A DNA stretch of 64,000 bases, taken from positions 62,001 to 126,000 of the forward strand of contig JBBIIP010000005.1 of the NCBI GenBank assembly GCA_037446395.1, written 5' to 3'. The position numbers and the translations under genes were made by a program. Below are positions 18,125 to 27,547 of the stretch, piece by piece. The stretch comes from JAAYJT01 sp037446395 (lineage in GTDB: Bacteria > Bacteroidota > Bacteroidia > Bacteroidales > JAAYJT01). The notes under the pieces are model-generated. The model made no database searches. It had not been told where the DNA came from and saw only the letters and a program-made list of their open reading frames with translations. Each line of letters begins with the position of its first letter. Positions within the stretch are counted from its first letter, which is position 1.

Positions 18125-19360
18125 TCATTCAAATTCAGATTTTAAAATTCTAATTACCTCCTTAATGGTTTCTTCCTCCAGGTCAGTGCGTTTTACTAAG
18201 TCTTCGATGCTGAGGCTGAGTACGTTTTTAGCTGTATCGCATCCGATACTTTTGAGTTCATCAATTATCCATTGATCAATTTCATCAGAAAACTCAACCA
18301 GGTCTACATCTTCATAGAATGATTCAGAATCGCGGTACACATCTATTTCATAGCCTGTAAGTTTACTGGCAAGTTTGATGTTAAATCCGCCTTTTCCGAT
18401 GGCAAGAGAAACCTGGTCGGGTTTCATAATAACTTCAGCCCTTTTGTTGGACTCATCCAGGGTGATGGTAGTGACCTTTGCCGGACTCAGGGCTCGTTGA
18501 ATGTAGAGCGATGGATTTGAGGTATAGTTTATTACGTCAATGTTTTCATTATGCAACTCGCGAACAATTCCATGAATCCGGGAGCCTTTCATTCCCACAC
18601 AAGCACCTACCGGATCAATGCGGTCGTCGTACGACTCAACGGCCACCTTTGCTCTCTCGCCAGGCACTCTCACAATATTTTTAATTGTGATGAGGCCATC
18701 AAAAACCTCGGGAACCTCAGACTCAAAAAGTCTTTCGAGAAAAACGGGGCTTGTGCGCGACAACACAATTGCAGGGTTATTGTTTTTCATTTCAACCCGA
18801 TCAACCACTGCGCGAATGGTGTCGCCTTTTCGATAGAAGTCGCTCGGAATCTGCTCAGATTTTGGCAATAGTAGTTCGATATATTCGTCGTCGAGAATCA
18901 TAATCTCCTTCTTCCACACCTGGTAAACTTCTCCGGATACAATTTCGCCAACTTTATCTTTATACTTTTTATAGATATTGTCTTTTTCATATTCCTGAAT
19001 TTTAGAAATCAGATTTTGCCTGATCGCTAGAATTTCTCTTCGTCCGAAGTCGGACATTTTTATTTCTTGCGAAACCTCTTCCCCGATTTCAAAGTCCGGC
19101 TCTATCTTGATGGCGGCAGAATAAGCAATCTGGGTGTTTTCGTCTTCAACTTCTCCATCTTCGACAATAATCCGGTTGCGCCAAATTTCAAGGTCGCCTT
19201 TATCAATGTTGACGATAATGTCGAAATTTTCGTCGCTGCCGTATTTCTTTGTGAGCATATGTCGGAAAACATCTTCCAGAATACGCATCATGGTCTCGCG
19301 GTCAATATTTTTAAATTCCTTAAATTCGGAAAAGGTTTCGACCAAATTGATATGTTCCAT
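18125..19360 (-). CDS. nusA: Transcription termination/antitermination factor NusA
   Basis: A 411-residue RNA-polymerase-binding protein that modulates pausing, termination and antitermination. The NusA N-terminal domain (about 1-130) is followed by an S1 domain (about 135-200, VGEIVSGEVYQVWKKEIMILDDEYIELLLP) and KH domains with CVGMKGSRI and LAIGKGGFNIKLASKLTGYEIDV. A short helix-hairpin-helix-like C-terminal segment follows. It lies between rimP and infB, as in most bacteria. NusA is known to regulate its own operon in enteric bacteria, relevant to the leader hairpin noted here. Confidence 0.97.
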   Translation of the reverse strand: MEHINLVETFSEFKEFKNIDRETMMRILEDVFRHMLTKKYGSDENFDIIVNIDKGDLEIWRNRIIVEDGEVEDENTQIAYSAAIKIEPDFEIGEEVSQEIKMSDFGRREILAIRQNLISKIQEYEKDNIYKKYKDKVGEIVSGEVYQVWKKEIMILDDEYIELLLPKSEQIPSDFYRKGDTIRAVVDRVEMKNNNPAIVLSRTSPVFLERLFESEVPEVFDGLITIKNIVRVPGERAKVAVESYDDRIDPVGACVGMKGSRIHGIVRELHNENIDVINYTSNPSLYIQRALSPAKVTTITLDESNKRAEVIMKPDQVSLAIGKGGFNIKLASKLTGYEIDVYRDSESFYEDVDLVEFSDEIDQWIIDELKSIGCDTAKNVLSLSIEDLVKRTDLEEETIKEVIRILKSEFE

Positions 19361-19384
19361 TTTAAATAATATATTGATTAAGAG

Positions 19385-19843
19385 CTATTTAAAACTAATA
19401 ATTCTTGTTGCTTTTTCTATTTCGGTGAAATTGAGTTCAATCGTTGAAGCGGTTAATGGTTTGCGGCTTTTTGAAGCCTGGGGAGCAATCGTGATTGAGA
19501 TATTAGAAGTGTGTAACAAGGTTCCGGTGATTTTTTCGCCATTGGTCAACAAAATTTCCAAACTTTTTCCAATATTTTTAGGGAATTGCCTGGGTAATTT
19601 CATTGCCTTGTCAGCCCCTGAAGAGCTCACCTGAAGCTCGAAGTCTTCTTCATCTCGGTTGAGTTTTGATTCGATCATGCGAGATAAAAAAACACAATCA
19701 TCAACGGTGACATATTGATCTCCATCAATAAAAACCAAAATTTTGTTGATTGGCTTGATGATAATGTCGGTTGTAAAAAGATGGCTTCCTTTTAAGCCTT
19801 CTTCTATAATCCGTTCTATGGTATTTTTATCTATCATATTCAT
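19385..19843 (-). CDS. rimP: Ribosome maturation factor RimP
   Basis: A 152-residue protein needed for assembly of the 30S ribosomal subunit. It has the RimP N-terminal domain with VFIDGDQYVTVDDCVFLSRMIES and the core VSSSGADKAMKLPRQFPKNIGKSLEI. The C-terminal small Sm-like domain ends with LNFTEIEKATRIISF. First gene of the rimP-nusA-infB operon. Two ATG codons lie close together at the start; the outer one (19843) is used here. Confidence 0.93.
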   Translation of the reverse strand: MNMIDKNTIERIIEEGLKGSHLFTTDIIIKPINKILVFIDGDQYVTVDDCVFLSRMIESKLNRDEEDFELQVSSSGADKAMKLPRQFPKNIGKSLEILLTNGEKITGTLLHTSNISITIAPQASKSRKPLTASTIELNFTEIEKATRIISFK

Positions 19844-19846
19844 TTA

Positions 19847-19870
19847 ATAAAACAGGGGACTTCTGTCCCC
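19847..19870 (-). terminator. Terminator-like hairpin in the rimP leader
   Basis: On the minus strand GGGGAC, loop AGAA and GTCCCC (19855-19870) form a 6-bp GC-rich stem, followed by TGTTTTATT just before the rimP start at 19843. In the right context this would act as an attenuator or block ribosome access. It is a single-sequence observation without a visible alternative anti-terminator structure. Confidence 0.45.
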
Positions 19871-19957
19871 CATCACCTCGAATCTTTTCACCCGGCCTGA
19901 AGATTGGCACTTAATGGCCAAATAATCAGCAAAAAGGGTGTTCTGCTTTTCAGGGTG

Positions 19958-19965
19958 CAAAGATA
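19958..19965 (-). promoter_or_regulatory. Candidate -7 box for rimP-nusA-infB
   Basis: CAAAGATA on the plus strand reads TATCTTTG on the minus strand and matches TAnnTTTG. It would give a leader of about 105 nt that contains the hairpin at 19855-19870. No well-spaced -33 element was found. Confidence 0.5.
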
Positions 19966-20140
19966 ATGCTTTTTCTTTTACAAATAACACTAGGATCATG
20001 TTGTTTTTTCTATATCTCTCTTGTATTCTCGCAACAATATCCGAATTAAAACCAATGCCTAAATCGTTCATTCTATAAATTAATGTAATTTTAGCCCTTA
20101 TAAATTTTACTCATGTTTTGTATCAGTTATTCCTAAATCA

Positions 20141-21655
20141 ATGATTAAACCACGACTGAGTTTCTGGCAAATTTGGAACATGAGCTTCGGGTTCCTTGGC
20201 ATCCAATTTGGATTTGCCCTTCAGAACGCTAATGTCAGCAGGATATTTGAGACACTTGGAGCAAGCATCGACAGCATTCCAATACTCTGGATTGCTGCGC
20301 CAGTAACCGGGCTTATCGTTCAACCGATCATCGGGCACATGAGCGATAACACCTGGACCCGCCTTGGGCGTCGTCGCCCTTTCTTCCTGGTTGGGGCAAT
20401 TCTTGCATCGCTGGCGCTGCTTGTGATGCCAAACTCGCCTGTGTTGTGGGTGGCCGCAGGGATGTTGTGGATTATGGACGCGAGCATTAATATCTCGATG
20501 GAGCCTTTTCGTGCATTTGTGGGAGACATGCTATTACCGGAACAAAGAACCAAGGGTTTTGCCATGCAGAGCTTTTTTATTGGAACAGGTGCGGTTATTG
20601 CTTCGGCATTGCCTTACATTCTGACCAATTGGCTGGATGTTCCAAACACTGCTCCCGAAGGCATGATTCCACTTTCGGTAAAATATTCATTTTATATTGG
20701 TGGGGCGATATTTTTCCTGGCAGTTCTCTGGACAGTAATCAGCACCAGGGAGTATTCACCAGACCAGCTCAAAGCATTTGAAGCATCCGAAAAAAGCATC
20801 TCAGGGGTTATTCATGCACATGAACACGATGAAATACTTCCTGCATCGCGCTTTATATATAGCAGTTGGGTTTGGGTCACTGCAGGGATATTTACTTCGT
20901 TGATCGTGTTTTATTTCAAATTTAAATCCGAGGTATATATTCTAACGATAGGCATCACCCTGTTTGGAGTTATTCAATTAATCACAGGCCTTTTAATCCG
21001 GGCAAACCAAAGAAAAAATGGTTTTGTGGTAGTTATAAATGATCTTTTCAGGATGCCCAAAGCCATGGCACAGCTGGCTGTGGTTCAATTTTTTTCGTGG
21101 TTCGCCCTATTTGCCATGTGGATTTATACGACATCGGCAGTTACCGATCATATCTTCGGCGCCCACGACACCGCCTCGAAAGTTTATAATGAGGGGGCAA
21201 ATTGGGTGGGAGTTATGTTTGCAGCCTATAATGGATTTGCAGCCCTGGTGGCCTTTTTATTGCCTGTAATTGCGCGATACACCAATCGCCGGATTACGCA
21301 CATGATTTCGCTGATTGCAGGTGGATTGGGATTGATTTCAATTTACTTCATTAAAGATCCTAACCTGCTGATAATTTCGATGTTAGGAGTTGGGTTGGCC
21401 TGGGCTAGTATTTTGTCAATGCCTTATGCTATTTTAACGGGTTCTTTGCCGGCCCACAAAATGGGTACTTATATGGGAATATTTAACTTTTTTATTGTGA
21501 TACCGCAGATATTAGCAGCCAGCATTTTGGGTTTTTTTGTCAGCAATATCGCCGGAGGCCATGCAATTTATGCACTTATTCTTGGCGGCTGCTCACTGTT
21601 TCTTTCAGCTTTCCTGGTTCTGTTCGTTCACGATGCCGATGAAAAACAAAAATAA
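20141..21655 (+). CDS. MFS sugar transporter, SLC45/sucrose-maltose type
   Basis: A 504-residue inner-membrane protein with about 12 hydrophobic helices. The loop after helix 2, GHMSDNTWTRLGRRRPFF, is the hallmark of the SLC45/plant sucrose transporter group within the MFS/GPH superfamily, which moves disaccharides with protons. A cytosolic loop rich in charged residues near 215-235 separates the two halves. It is followed 13 bp later by malQ, so maltose or malto-oligosaccharide uptake across the inner membrane is the likely job. The substrate is inferred from context. Confidence 0.85.
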   Translation: MIKPRLSFWQIWNMSFGFLGIQFGFALQNANVSRIFETLGASIDSIPILWIAAPVTGLIVQPIIGHMSDNTWTRLGRRRPFFLVGAILASLALLVMPNSPVLWVAAGMLWIMDASINISMEPFRAFVGDMLLPEQRTKGFAMQSFFIGTGAVIASALPYILTNWLDVPNTAPEGMIPLSVKYSFYIGGAIFFLAVLWTVISTREYSPDQLKAFEASEKSISGVIHAHEHDEILPASRFIYSSWVWVTAGIFTSLIVFYFKFKSEVYILTIGITLFGVIQLITGLLIRANQRKNGFVVVINDLFRMPKAMAQLAVVQFFSWFALFAMWIYTTSAVTDHIFGAHDTASKVYNEGANWVGVMFAAYNGFAALVAFLLPVIARYTNRRITHMISLIAGGLGLISIYFIKDPNLLIISMLGVGLAWASILSMPYAILTGSLPAHKMGTYMGIFNFFIVIPQILAASILGFFVSNIAGGHAIYALILGGCSLFLSAFLVLFVHDADEKQK

Positions 21656-21668
21656 TACTTGAAAAACT

Positions 21669-23159
21669 ATGAAACTCAAACGTAGTAGCGGAATACTCTT
21701 ACACATCACTTCGTTGCCCGGAAAATTTGGAATTGGTAATTTCGGGGAAGAGGCATATCGCTTTGTTGATTTTTTAATTGCAGCGCGACAGTCGGTATGG
21801 CAATTGTTGCCACTTGGACATACCGGCTATGGCGACTCACCCTATCAGTGTTATTCGGCCTTTGCTGGAAACCCTTTGCTTATAGACCCCGAAATGCTTG
21901 TAAAATCGGGCTGGTTAGATGCAAAGGAACTAAAAACCAATCAAAATTTTTCCGAAAGCGAAGTCGAGTTTGGAAAAGTTTCTGAATTCACCAATTCATT
22001 GCTGCGAAAAGCTGCTTTGGCATTTATTGCAGGTGCTGATCTGGTCGAGAAGACCAAATTCAAAGTATTCTGCAAAGAAAACCGGTTTTGGCTGAGCGAT
22101 TATGCAGTGTTCATGTCGGTGAAGCAACATTACAACGGAAAACCCTGGTGGGAATGGGACCGAGAAATCAAGCTGCGCAAGGGTAAAAGTTTTGATCAGC
22201 TCATTCATGACCTTAAAGACCAGGCGAACATATACAAGGTGATACAATTCTTTTTTTACGACCAGTGGGGTGCGCTAAAATCCTATGCCAATCGAAACGG
22301 AGTGAAAGTGATAGGCGATATACCCCTTTACATTGCCCACGATAGTGCCGATGTGTGGTGCCATCCTGAGAACTTTTGGTTTGATGAAGAGTTGTTTCCA
22401 GTAAGAGTGGCTGGTGTTCCCCCAGACTATTTCAGCGAAACAGGTCAATTATGGGGCAATCCTCTTTATAATTGGAAGCAATTGGAAGATGATGATTTTG
22501 ATTGGTGGGTTGAACGAGTGAAAGCCAACCTTTTTCTCTACGACATCCTACGCATTGATCACTTCAGAGGATTGGCTGCATACTGGGCTGTTCCTTTTGG
22601 CGAAAAAACCGCCGTAAAAGGAGAATGGCTGCCTGCTCCTGGGAAGAAACTGTTAGATACGATCTCTCGAAGGCTTGGCGATCTGCCTATTATCGCGGAA
22701 GACCTGGGAGTTATTACTTACGACGTGGAAGAGCTCAGAGACTCAAACAAGCTACCAGGAATGAAGATACTCCAATTTGCTTTCGATTCGGAAGAAGAAA
22801 ATGACTTTTTGCCACACACATATCCGAGAAATTGCATTGTTTATACCGGAACACACGATAACGACACTTCATTTGGCTGGTACAAGTCAAGCAAGGAGCA
22901 GGATAAAGCCGTGATGCGCGAATACTTTAATCCCGATGAATATGATATCAGTTGGTCATTCATCAAACTTGCCTGGTCATCGGTTGCCGATTTGGCCATT
23001 GCACCGCTGCAAGATGTGCTGAGATTGGGATCAGAAGCAAGAATGAACCTGCCTGGCAAAGCATCCGGATACTGGAAATGGAGATTCAAACCCGGTGACA
23101 TAAAGCAGGAGCACATCCTTAAACTCGCAAAAATCACGAAAACTTTCGGACGAATTTAA
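21669..23159 (+). CDS. malQ: 4-alpha-glucanotransferase (amylomaltase, GH77)
   Basis: A 496-residue cytosolic enzyme that transfers glucan segments between malto-oligosaccharides and releases glucose. GH77 motifs are clear: PLGHTGYGDSPYQCYSAFAGN near the N-terminus, LRIDHFRGLAAYW with the catalytic Asp, IIAEDLGVI with the acid/base Glu, and TGTHDNDT with the stabilising Asp. Length is normal for bacterial and plant D-enzyme types without extra N-terminal domains. It lies between a sugar transporter and a sugar kinase. Confidence 0.96.
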   Translation: MKLKRSSGILLHITSLPGKFGIGNFGEEAYRFVDFLIAARQSVWQLLPLGHTGYGDSPYQCYSAFAGNPLLIDPEMLVKSGWLDAKELKTNQNFSESEVEFGKVSEFTNSLLRKAALAFIAGADLVEKTKFKVFCKENRFWLSDYAVFMSVKQHYNGKPWWEWDREIKLRKGKSFDQLIHDLKDQANIYKVIQFFFYDQWGALKSYANRNGVKVIGDIPLYIAHDSADVWCHPENFWFDEELFPVRVAGVPPDYFSETGQLWGNPLYNWKQLEDDDFDWWVERVKANLFLYDILRIDHFRGLAAYWAVPFGEKTAVKGEWLPAPGKKLLDTISRRLGDLPIIAEDLGVITYDVEELRDSNKLPGMKILQFAFDSEEENDFLPHTYPRNCIVYTGTHDNDTSFGWYKSSKEQDKAVMREYFNPDEYDISWSFIKLAWSSVADLAIAPLQDVLRLGSEARMNLPGKASGYWKWRFKPGDIKQEHILKLAKITKTFGRI

Positions 23160-23191
23160 TTTGTATTGTTTTACTACCTAAAACTAACGAG

Positions 23192-24295
23192 ATGCAACAA
23201 GTTGAAATAGTTAAAAACGCATGTCAGCGCCTAAAGTATCATAATCAATCTTATCGGATCTTGGCCGGTTTCGATGGATTTGTAGATGAAATCATTCACG
23301 TTGTGGATAAAAGACAAGACGCCAGGCATTTCAAACGCATTGAAACCATCGAGGCTTTCTCAATACGACTTGCTTCTTATGCTGGATTAAGCGGGAACAT
23401 TGAGCTGGTTCAGCTGGAGGAAAAACTCGGAGGAAATGGGCCAATTTATGCCAATATGCTGCTTGCCCAAGGCCATAAAGTCGTTTATATAGGAGCCTTA
23501 GGAGAGGGGGATATTCATCCGGTTTTTCGTGAATTTGCCGGAAAATGCGAAAAGGTTATTTCTATGGCCATTCCAGCTCACACCGACGCCCTCGAGTTTT
23601 TCGATGGTAAAATAATGTTGGGCAAGATGAATCGGCTTGAAGATATTAGCTGGAATAATTTACTAAAATACACCTCCATAGCTGAATTAGAGGATCTAAT
23701 CAAGGTTACGCAACTGGTGGCTTTCAATAACTGGACCATGCTCGGAAACATGAACAGCATTTTGCTGGGATTCAACGCCATATTCGAAAAACTTAATTCA
23801 AAACCTGATATTTTCATTGACCTGGCAGACCCCTCGAAGCGAACCCATGAAGACATTGCCTACGTTCTTGAAATTTTAAGCCAGATGCACACAAATGTAA
23901 TTCTGAGCATGAACCTGAATGAGTCTTCAATAATTGCATCTGTGTTAGGAGTATTAGATAAAGAAGCGAAGAACAGGGCTGAAAAAATTCGCAGTCAACT
24001 GGGTCTGGCTGCTGTAGTAATACACCCGGTTGATGGCGCTGCTGTTGCCACCAAAGAGTCTGTGTTCTGGATCAAAGGGCCTTACACATCAGCCCCGTTC
24101 CTGACTACTGGTGCTGGCGATAACTTCAACGCCGGATTCAGCCATGCCTGGGCCAATGGGCTGTCTCCTGCAGAATGTTGTGCTGCAGGCGTTTGTACTT
24201 CGGGCTACTATGTACGCAACGGCTATTCGCCCAACAAGGAACAGCTCGGCAATTTTATGGCTTCCTGGGCAGATAACGGATGTGGAGACATCTGA
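23192..24295 (+). CDS. PfkB-family carbohydrate kinase
   Basis: A 367-residue kinase of the PfkB/ribokinase family, which phosphorylates sugars or nucleosides. The N-terminal substrate-side motif is LAGFDGFVDEI, the glycine pair region is KLGGNGPIYANMLL, and the C-terminal signature TTGAGDNFNAGFSHAWANG contains the catalytic Asp. It is placed 32 bp after malQ, which yields glucose, so a hexokinase-like role is attractive but unproven; PfkB members also use fructose, ribose, adenosine or inositol. Soluble, no signal peptide. Confidence 0.85.
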   Translation: MQQVEIVKNACQRLKYHNQSYRILAGFDGFVDEIIHVVDKRQDARHFKRIETIEAFSIRLASYAGLSGNIELVQLEEKLGGNGPIYANMLLAQGHKVVYIGALGEGDIHPVFREFAGKCEKVISMAIPAHTDALEFFDGKIMLGKMNRLEDISWNNLLKYTSIAELEDLIKVTQLVAFNNWTMLGNMNSILLGFNAIFEKLNSKPDIFIDLADPSKRTHEDIAYVLEILSQMHTNVILSMNLNESSIIASVLGVLDKEAKNRAEKIRSQLGLAAVVIHPVDGAAVATKESVFWIKGPYTSAPFLTTGAGDNFNAGFSHAWANGLSPAECCAAGVCTSGYYVRNGYSPNKEQLGNFMASWADNGCGDI

Positions 24296-24331
24296 ACCAA
24301 TTTGCAATGATTGTGTTGTTAATATGTATTG

Positions 24332-25597
24332 ATGTCTATACATTATTCTCAAATGACTGGAACCAAAACCCTCGCTTTTCGATTTCTTTTGGTCGTTCTG
24401 ATGGTTTCATTACAAAGCAGGGTTGTTGGACAATTTATTGGCTTTGAGATTAGCAGCGAGCGAAAAAGCTGGTCCTTCCCTTTTGAAAGTTATAACAACC
24501 TGATAGTTGTGCCTGTCATACTCAATCATAAGCTTCCCTTGATGTTTATTCTCGATTCCGGAGTGCGTACAACACTTCTGACCGACCGGACAATCAGCGA
24601 CTTAATAAATGTTTCCTATGATCGGTCGGTCACAATCATTGGAGCCGGAAGGGTAAGAGAAATCAATGCCTATGTGGCAAGTAATGTGTCGCTATCGTTG
24701 CCTGGAATTGAAGGCAAAGGTCAGTCGCTGATTGTTCTCGAAGAAGACTACCTTGAACTGCGTGATCATCTTGGAGCCAATGTGCACGGCATACTTGGGT
24801 ATGAATTTTTCAATGCGTTTGTTGTTAGCATTGATTATTTTCAAAAGATGATTACTGTAACCGAGTCAAATCGTTTCAAACCGCCAAAAAGTTTTACCGC
24901 AATTCCTTTTCAGCTTATGCAGGCAAGACCTTATATCACTGCGCAAATTCTCCAATCAGACGGATCTACATTTAATGCAAGGCTGCTGATTGATTCTGGG
25001 GCAAGCCATGCATTATTGCTAGAATATGATACTGACAGCAATATCATCATGCCCGATTACAAATTTGAAACCCTAATCGGCCGTGGCTTGGGCGGAGAAT
25101 TGCACGGCTTTTACAGCCGACTCCCTGCAATTAAAATTGATAAATTTACTTTCACCGATTTGCTCGTTTCATATACCGAAGATTATTCAGAGCCGGAAGT
25201 TGTTAGCCTCACCCAAAGAAACGGGAGCATTGGAGGTGATTTGTTGAGTCGGTTCACAACGATTTTCGACTACTCAAATGAGATGCTCTACCTGCGAAAA
25301 AACCTGAACTACAGAAACCACTTCGAATATAACATGAGTGGTATCGAGCTGGTAGTGAAGGGTTTTAAGTTTGAGACAAAGGAAGTGATAAAGGTAATTA
25401 AAAATTCTCCGGCTGAGCGGGCAGGCGTTTTGCAAGGCGACATCCTGATTTCGGTTAATGGTATGCTACTGCGCGATATGACCCTGAGCGATGTTAATTA
25501 TTACTTCAGGGTGAAGCCTGGAAAAAAATTAAACCTTTTATTGGAGCGGAATGGGAAGAAAATGCGAATTAAACTTAGACTCGAAAGGCTCGTTTGA
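24332..25597 (+). CDS. Secreted two-lobe retropepsin-like aspartyl protease with PDZ domain
   Basis: About 421 residues. A TTG at 24329 and an ATG at 24353 are alternative starts; the signal peptide (LAFRFLLVVLMVSL) argues for 24332 or 24353. Two aspartyl protease lobes carry ILDSG (about residue 75) and LIDSGAS (about residue 221), each with the DSG catalytic triad pattern, so the protein could form its own two-Asp active site. A PDZ domain occupies the last 80 residues (VIKNSPAERAGVLQGDILISVNG). It is the only protease-like gene inside the sugar operon. Substrate unknown. Confidence 0.83.
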   Translation: MSIHYSQMTGTKTLAFRFLLVVLMVSLQSRVVGQFIGFEISSERKSWSFPFESYNNLIVVPVILNHKLPLMFILDSGVRTTLLTDRTISDLINVSYDRSVTIIGAGRVREINAYVASNVSLSLPGIEGKGQSLIVLEEDYLELRDHLGANVHGILGYEFFNAFVVSIDYFQKMITVTESNRFKPPKSFTAIPFQLMQARPYITAQILQSDGSTFNARLLIDSGASHALLLEYDTDSNIIMPDYKFETLIGRGLGGELHGFYSRLPAIKIDKFTFTDLLVSYTEDYSEPEVVSLTQRNGSIGGDLLSRFTTIFDYSNEMLYLRKNLNYRNHFEYNMSGIELVVKGFKFETKEVIKVIKNSPAERAGVLQGDILISVNGMLLRDMTLSDVNYYFRVKPGKKLNLLLERNGKKMRIKLRLERLV

Positions 25598-25645
25598 TTC
25601 ATAATTCTTTATGGCCTTACATTTACAGTGTCAAATCAAAAAAGT

Positions 25646-27502
25646 ATGTCGAATAATGTAAAAAGGTTTTTATTATCGTCTTTCATCTTGTTGTTTATTG
25701 TCAGTGCTTTGCACTCCATTAATCCAAGAGTTGAGCCGCCATTCTGGTGGGCTGACATGAAAAACAGTCAACTTCAACTACTCATTTATGCCGAGGACAT
25801 TTCAGCCTGTGAGGTGAAGTTCGATTGCTCCCACGCTGTTATTGATCGTCTGGTTCGCACTGCCAATCCAAATTACCTGTTTATAGACATGACTATTCTT
25901 CCTGCTATGATTCCAGGGTCATATCACATGGAATTCATTAAAAACCAACAAACTATATTCTGCTATGAATACGAGTTCAAACCCCGGAGCGAAGGCTCGG
26001 CAAACCGAAAGGGGATTGATGCAAGTGATGCCATTTATTTGATCATGCCTGATCGTTTTGCCAATGGCAACCCTGAGAACGATAACATGCCGGGAATGCT
26101 CGAGAAAGCTGACCGCAGCAAGCCAAATGGCAGGCATGGCGGAGACCTGAGAGGAATCCAGCAAAACCTCTCATATATCCGCGATCTCGGGTTCACCTGT
26201 ATTTGGATTAATCCCGTGTTCGAAAACAATATGCCCAGGTATTCATATCATGGATATGCTATCACAGACTTCTACAAAATAGATTCACGTTTGGGAACGC
26301 TTGACGATTACTGCAACCTGATCTCTGATGCCCATTCGCAAGGATTGAAAGTCATCAAGGATATGATATTTAATCATTGTGGCACAGAGCACTACTGGGT
26401 TAAAGATCCGCCGTCACCCGACTGGATTCATCAGTGGAAGGGGTTTACGAGAACAAATTATCGTGCAACTACTTTTGTTGACCCCCATCGCTCAGAGTAT
26501 GACTTGAGGAAAATGGTGAAAGGTTGGTTCGACACCAGTATGCCCGACCTAAACCAGTCTAATCCCTTATTGGCTAAATATTTGATTCAGAACAGCATCT
26601 GGTGGATTGAAGTTGCCGGCCTGGATGGAATCAGAATGGACACCCAGCCATACCCCTACAAGGAATTTATGGCTGAGTGGGCAAAAACAGTGTTAAGCGA
26701 ATACCCAAATTTTTACATTGTGGGCGAGGCATGGCTAACCAAAGCCTCATTGGTGGCATATTACCAGAAAGGCGCCCTCAATCACGACGGGTATAATTCC
26801 TATCTGCCAGGTGTATTCGATTTTCCGCTGAATGGTGCTATGCTTGCAGCTTTCAACGAAAATGACGGTTGGGACAAAGGGCTGGCCAGGTTGTATGAAA
26901 CCCTGACAGAAGATTTTTTGTATGCAAATCCTTTTGCATTGGTTACTTTTCTCGACAACCATGATAAAAATCGCTATTTCACTACTGTCGGCGAAGACCT
27001 TGCCAAACTCAAGATGGCGCTTTCGTTCTTAATGACCACTCGTGGAATCCCATCGGTATACTATGGAACCGAACTGCTGATGACCGGGTGGGAACAACCT
27101 GAACATGGTGAAATCAGAAAAGATTTCCCGGGCGGATGGCCTGGCGATAAAGTCAATGCATTTACAACTTCTGGACGTACTCCTATCCAAAATGAAATTT
27201 ATGACTATTTGAAGAAATTGTTAAAAATCAGAAGCGAGCATCGTGCCCTACATTTTGGTAAACTCACACACTTTATTCCACAAGGCGGTGTTTATGTTTA
27301 TTTCAGACATCTCGAAAACGATTGTGTGATGGTAATCCTCAATAATAATAAAAGCGATGGCGAGCTTGATCTCAGTCGCTTTCACGAAATTTTGGATTCT
27401 TATTCCAGTGCCTCTGACCTGATTACACAGGAAACCCATGCGTTAAGCAAAACATTGAGGCCAAAGGCAAAATCTGCCACCATCTATCACCTTTCCAGAT
27501 AG
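25646..27502 (+). CDS. Periplasmic GH13 cyclomaltodextrinase/neopullulanase-like enzyme
   Basis: About 618 residues from the ATG at 25646 (a GTG at 25628 is possible). The signal peptide lacks a lipobox Cys, so a periplasmic location is likely. An N-terminal beta domain of the cyclomaltodextrinase type (about 25-115) precedes the GH13 barrel: DMIFNHCG (region I), GIRMDTQPY with the nucleophile, VGEAWLTK with the acid/base, and LDNHDKNR. A C-terminal beta domain ends the protein. Comparable enzymes, such as SusA of the starch-use systems, split malto-oligosaccharides or cyclodextrins. Confidence 0.92.
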   Translation: MSNNVKRFLLSSFILLFIVSALHSINPRVEPPFWWADMKNSQLQLLIYAEDISACEVKFDCSHAVIDRLVRTANPNYLFIDMTILPAMIPGSYHMEFIKNQQTIFCYEYEFKPRSEGSANRKGIDASDAIYLIMPDRFANGNPENDNMPGMLEKADRSKPNGRHGGDLRGIQQNLSYIRDLGFTCIWINPVFENNMPRYSYHGYAITDFYKIDSRLGTLDDYCNLISDAHSQGLKVIKDMIFNHCGTEHYWVKDPPSPDWIHQWKGFTRTNYRATTFVDPHRSEYDLRKMVKGWFDTSMPDLNQSNPLLAKYLIQNSIWWIEVAGLDGIRMDTQPYPYKEFMAEWAKTVLSEYPNFYIVGEAWLTKASLVAYYQKGALNHDGYNSYLPGVFDFPLNGAMLAAFNENDGWDKGLARLYETLTEDFLYANPFALVTFLDNHDKNRYFTTVGEDLAKLKMALSFLMTTRGIPSVYYGTELLMTGWEQPEHGEIRKDFPGGWPGDKVNAFTTSGRTPIQNEIYDYLKKLLKIRSEHRALHFGKLTHFIPQGGVYVYFRHLENDCVMVILNNNKSDGELDLSRFHEILDSYSSASDLITQETHALSKTLRPKAKSATIYHLSR

Positions 27503-27547
27503 TTATAACCCTTTAGCGCAACGCGACTAACATTAATTATATCATTT

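Noticed and set aside
19844..20071. A 75-codon frame upstream of rimP on the minus strand
   Set aside because: It contains the probable promoter box and the leader hairpin of rimP, has no recognisable domain, and ends directly at the rimP start.
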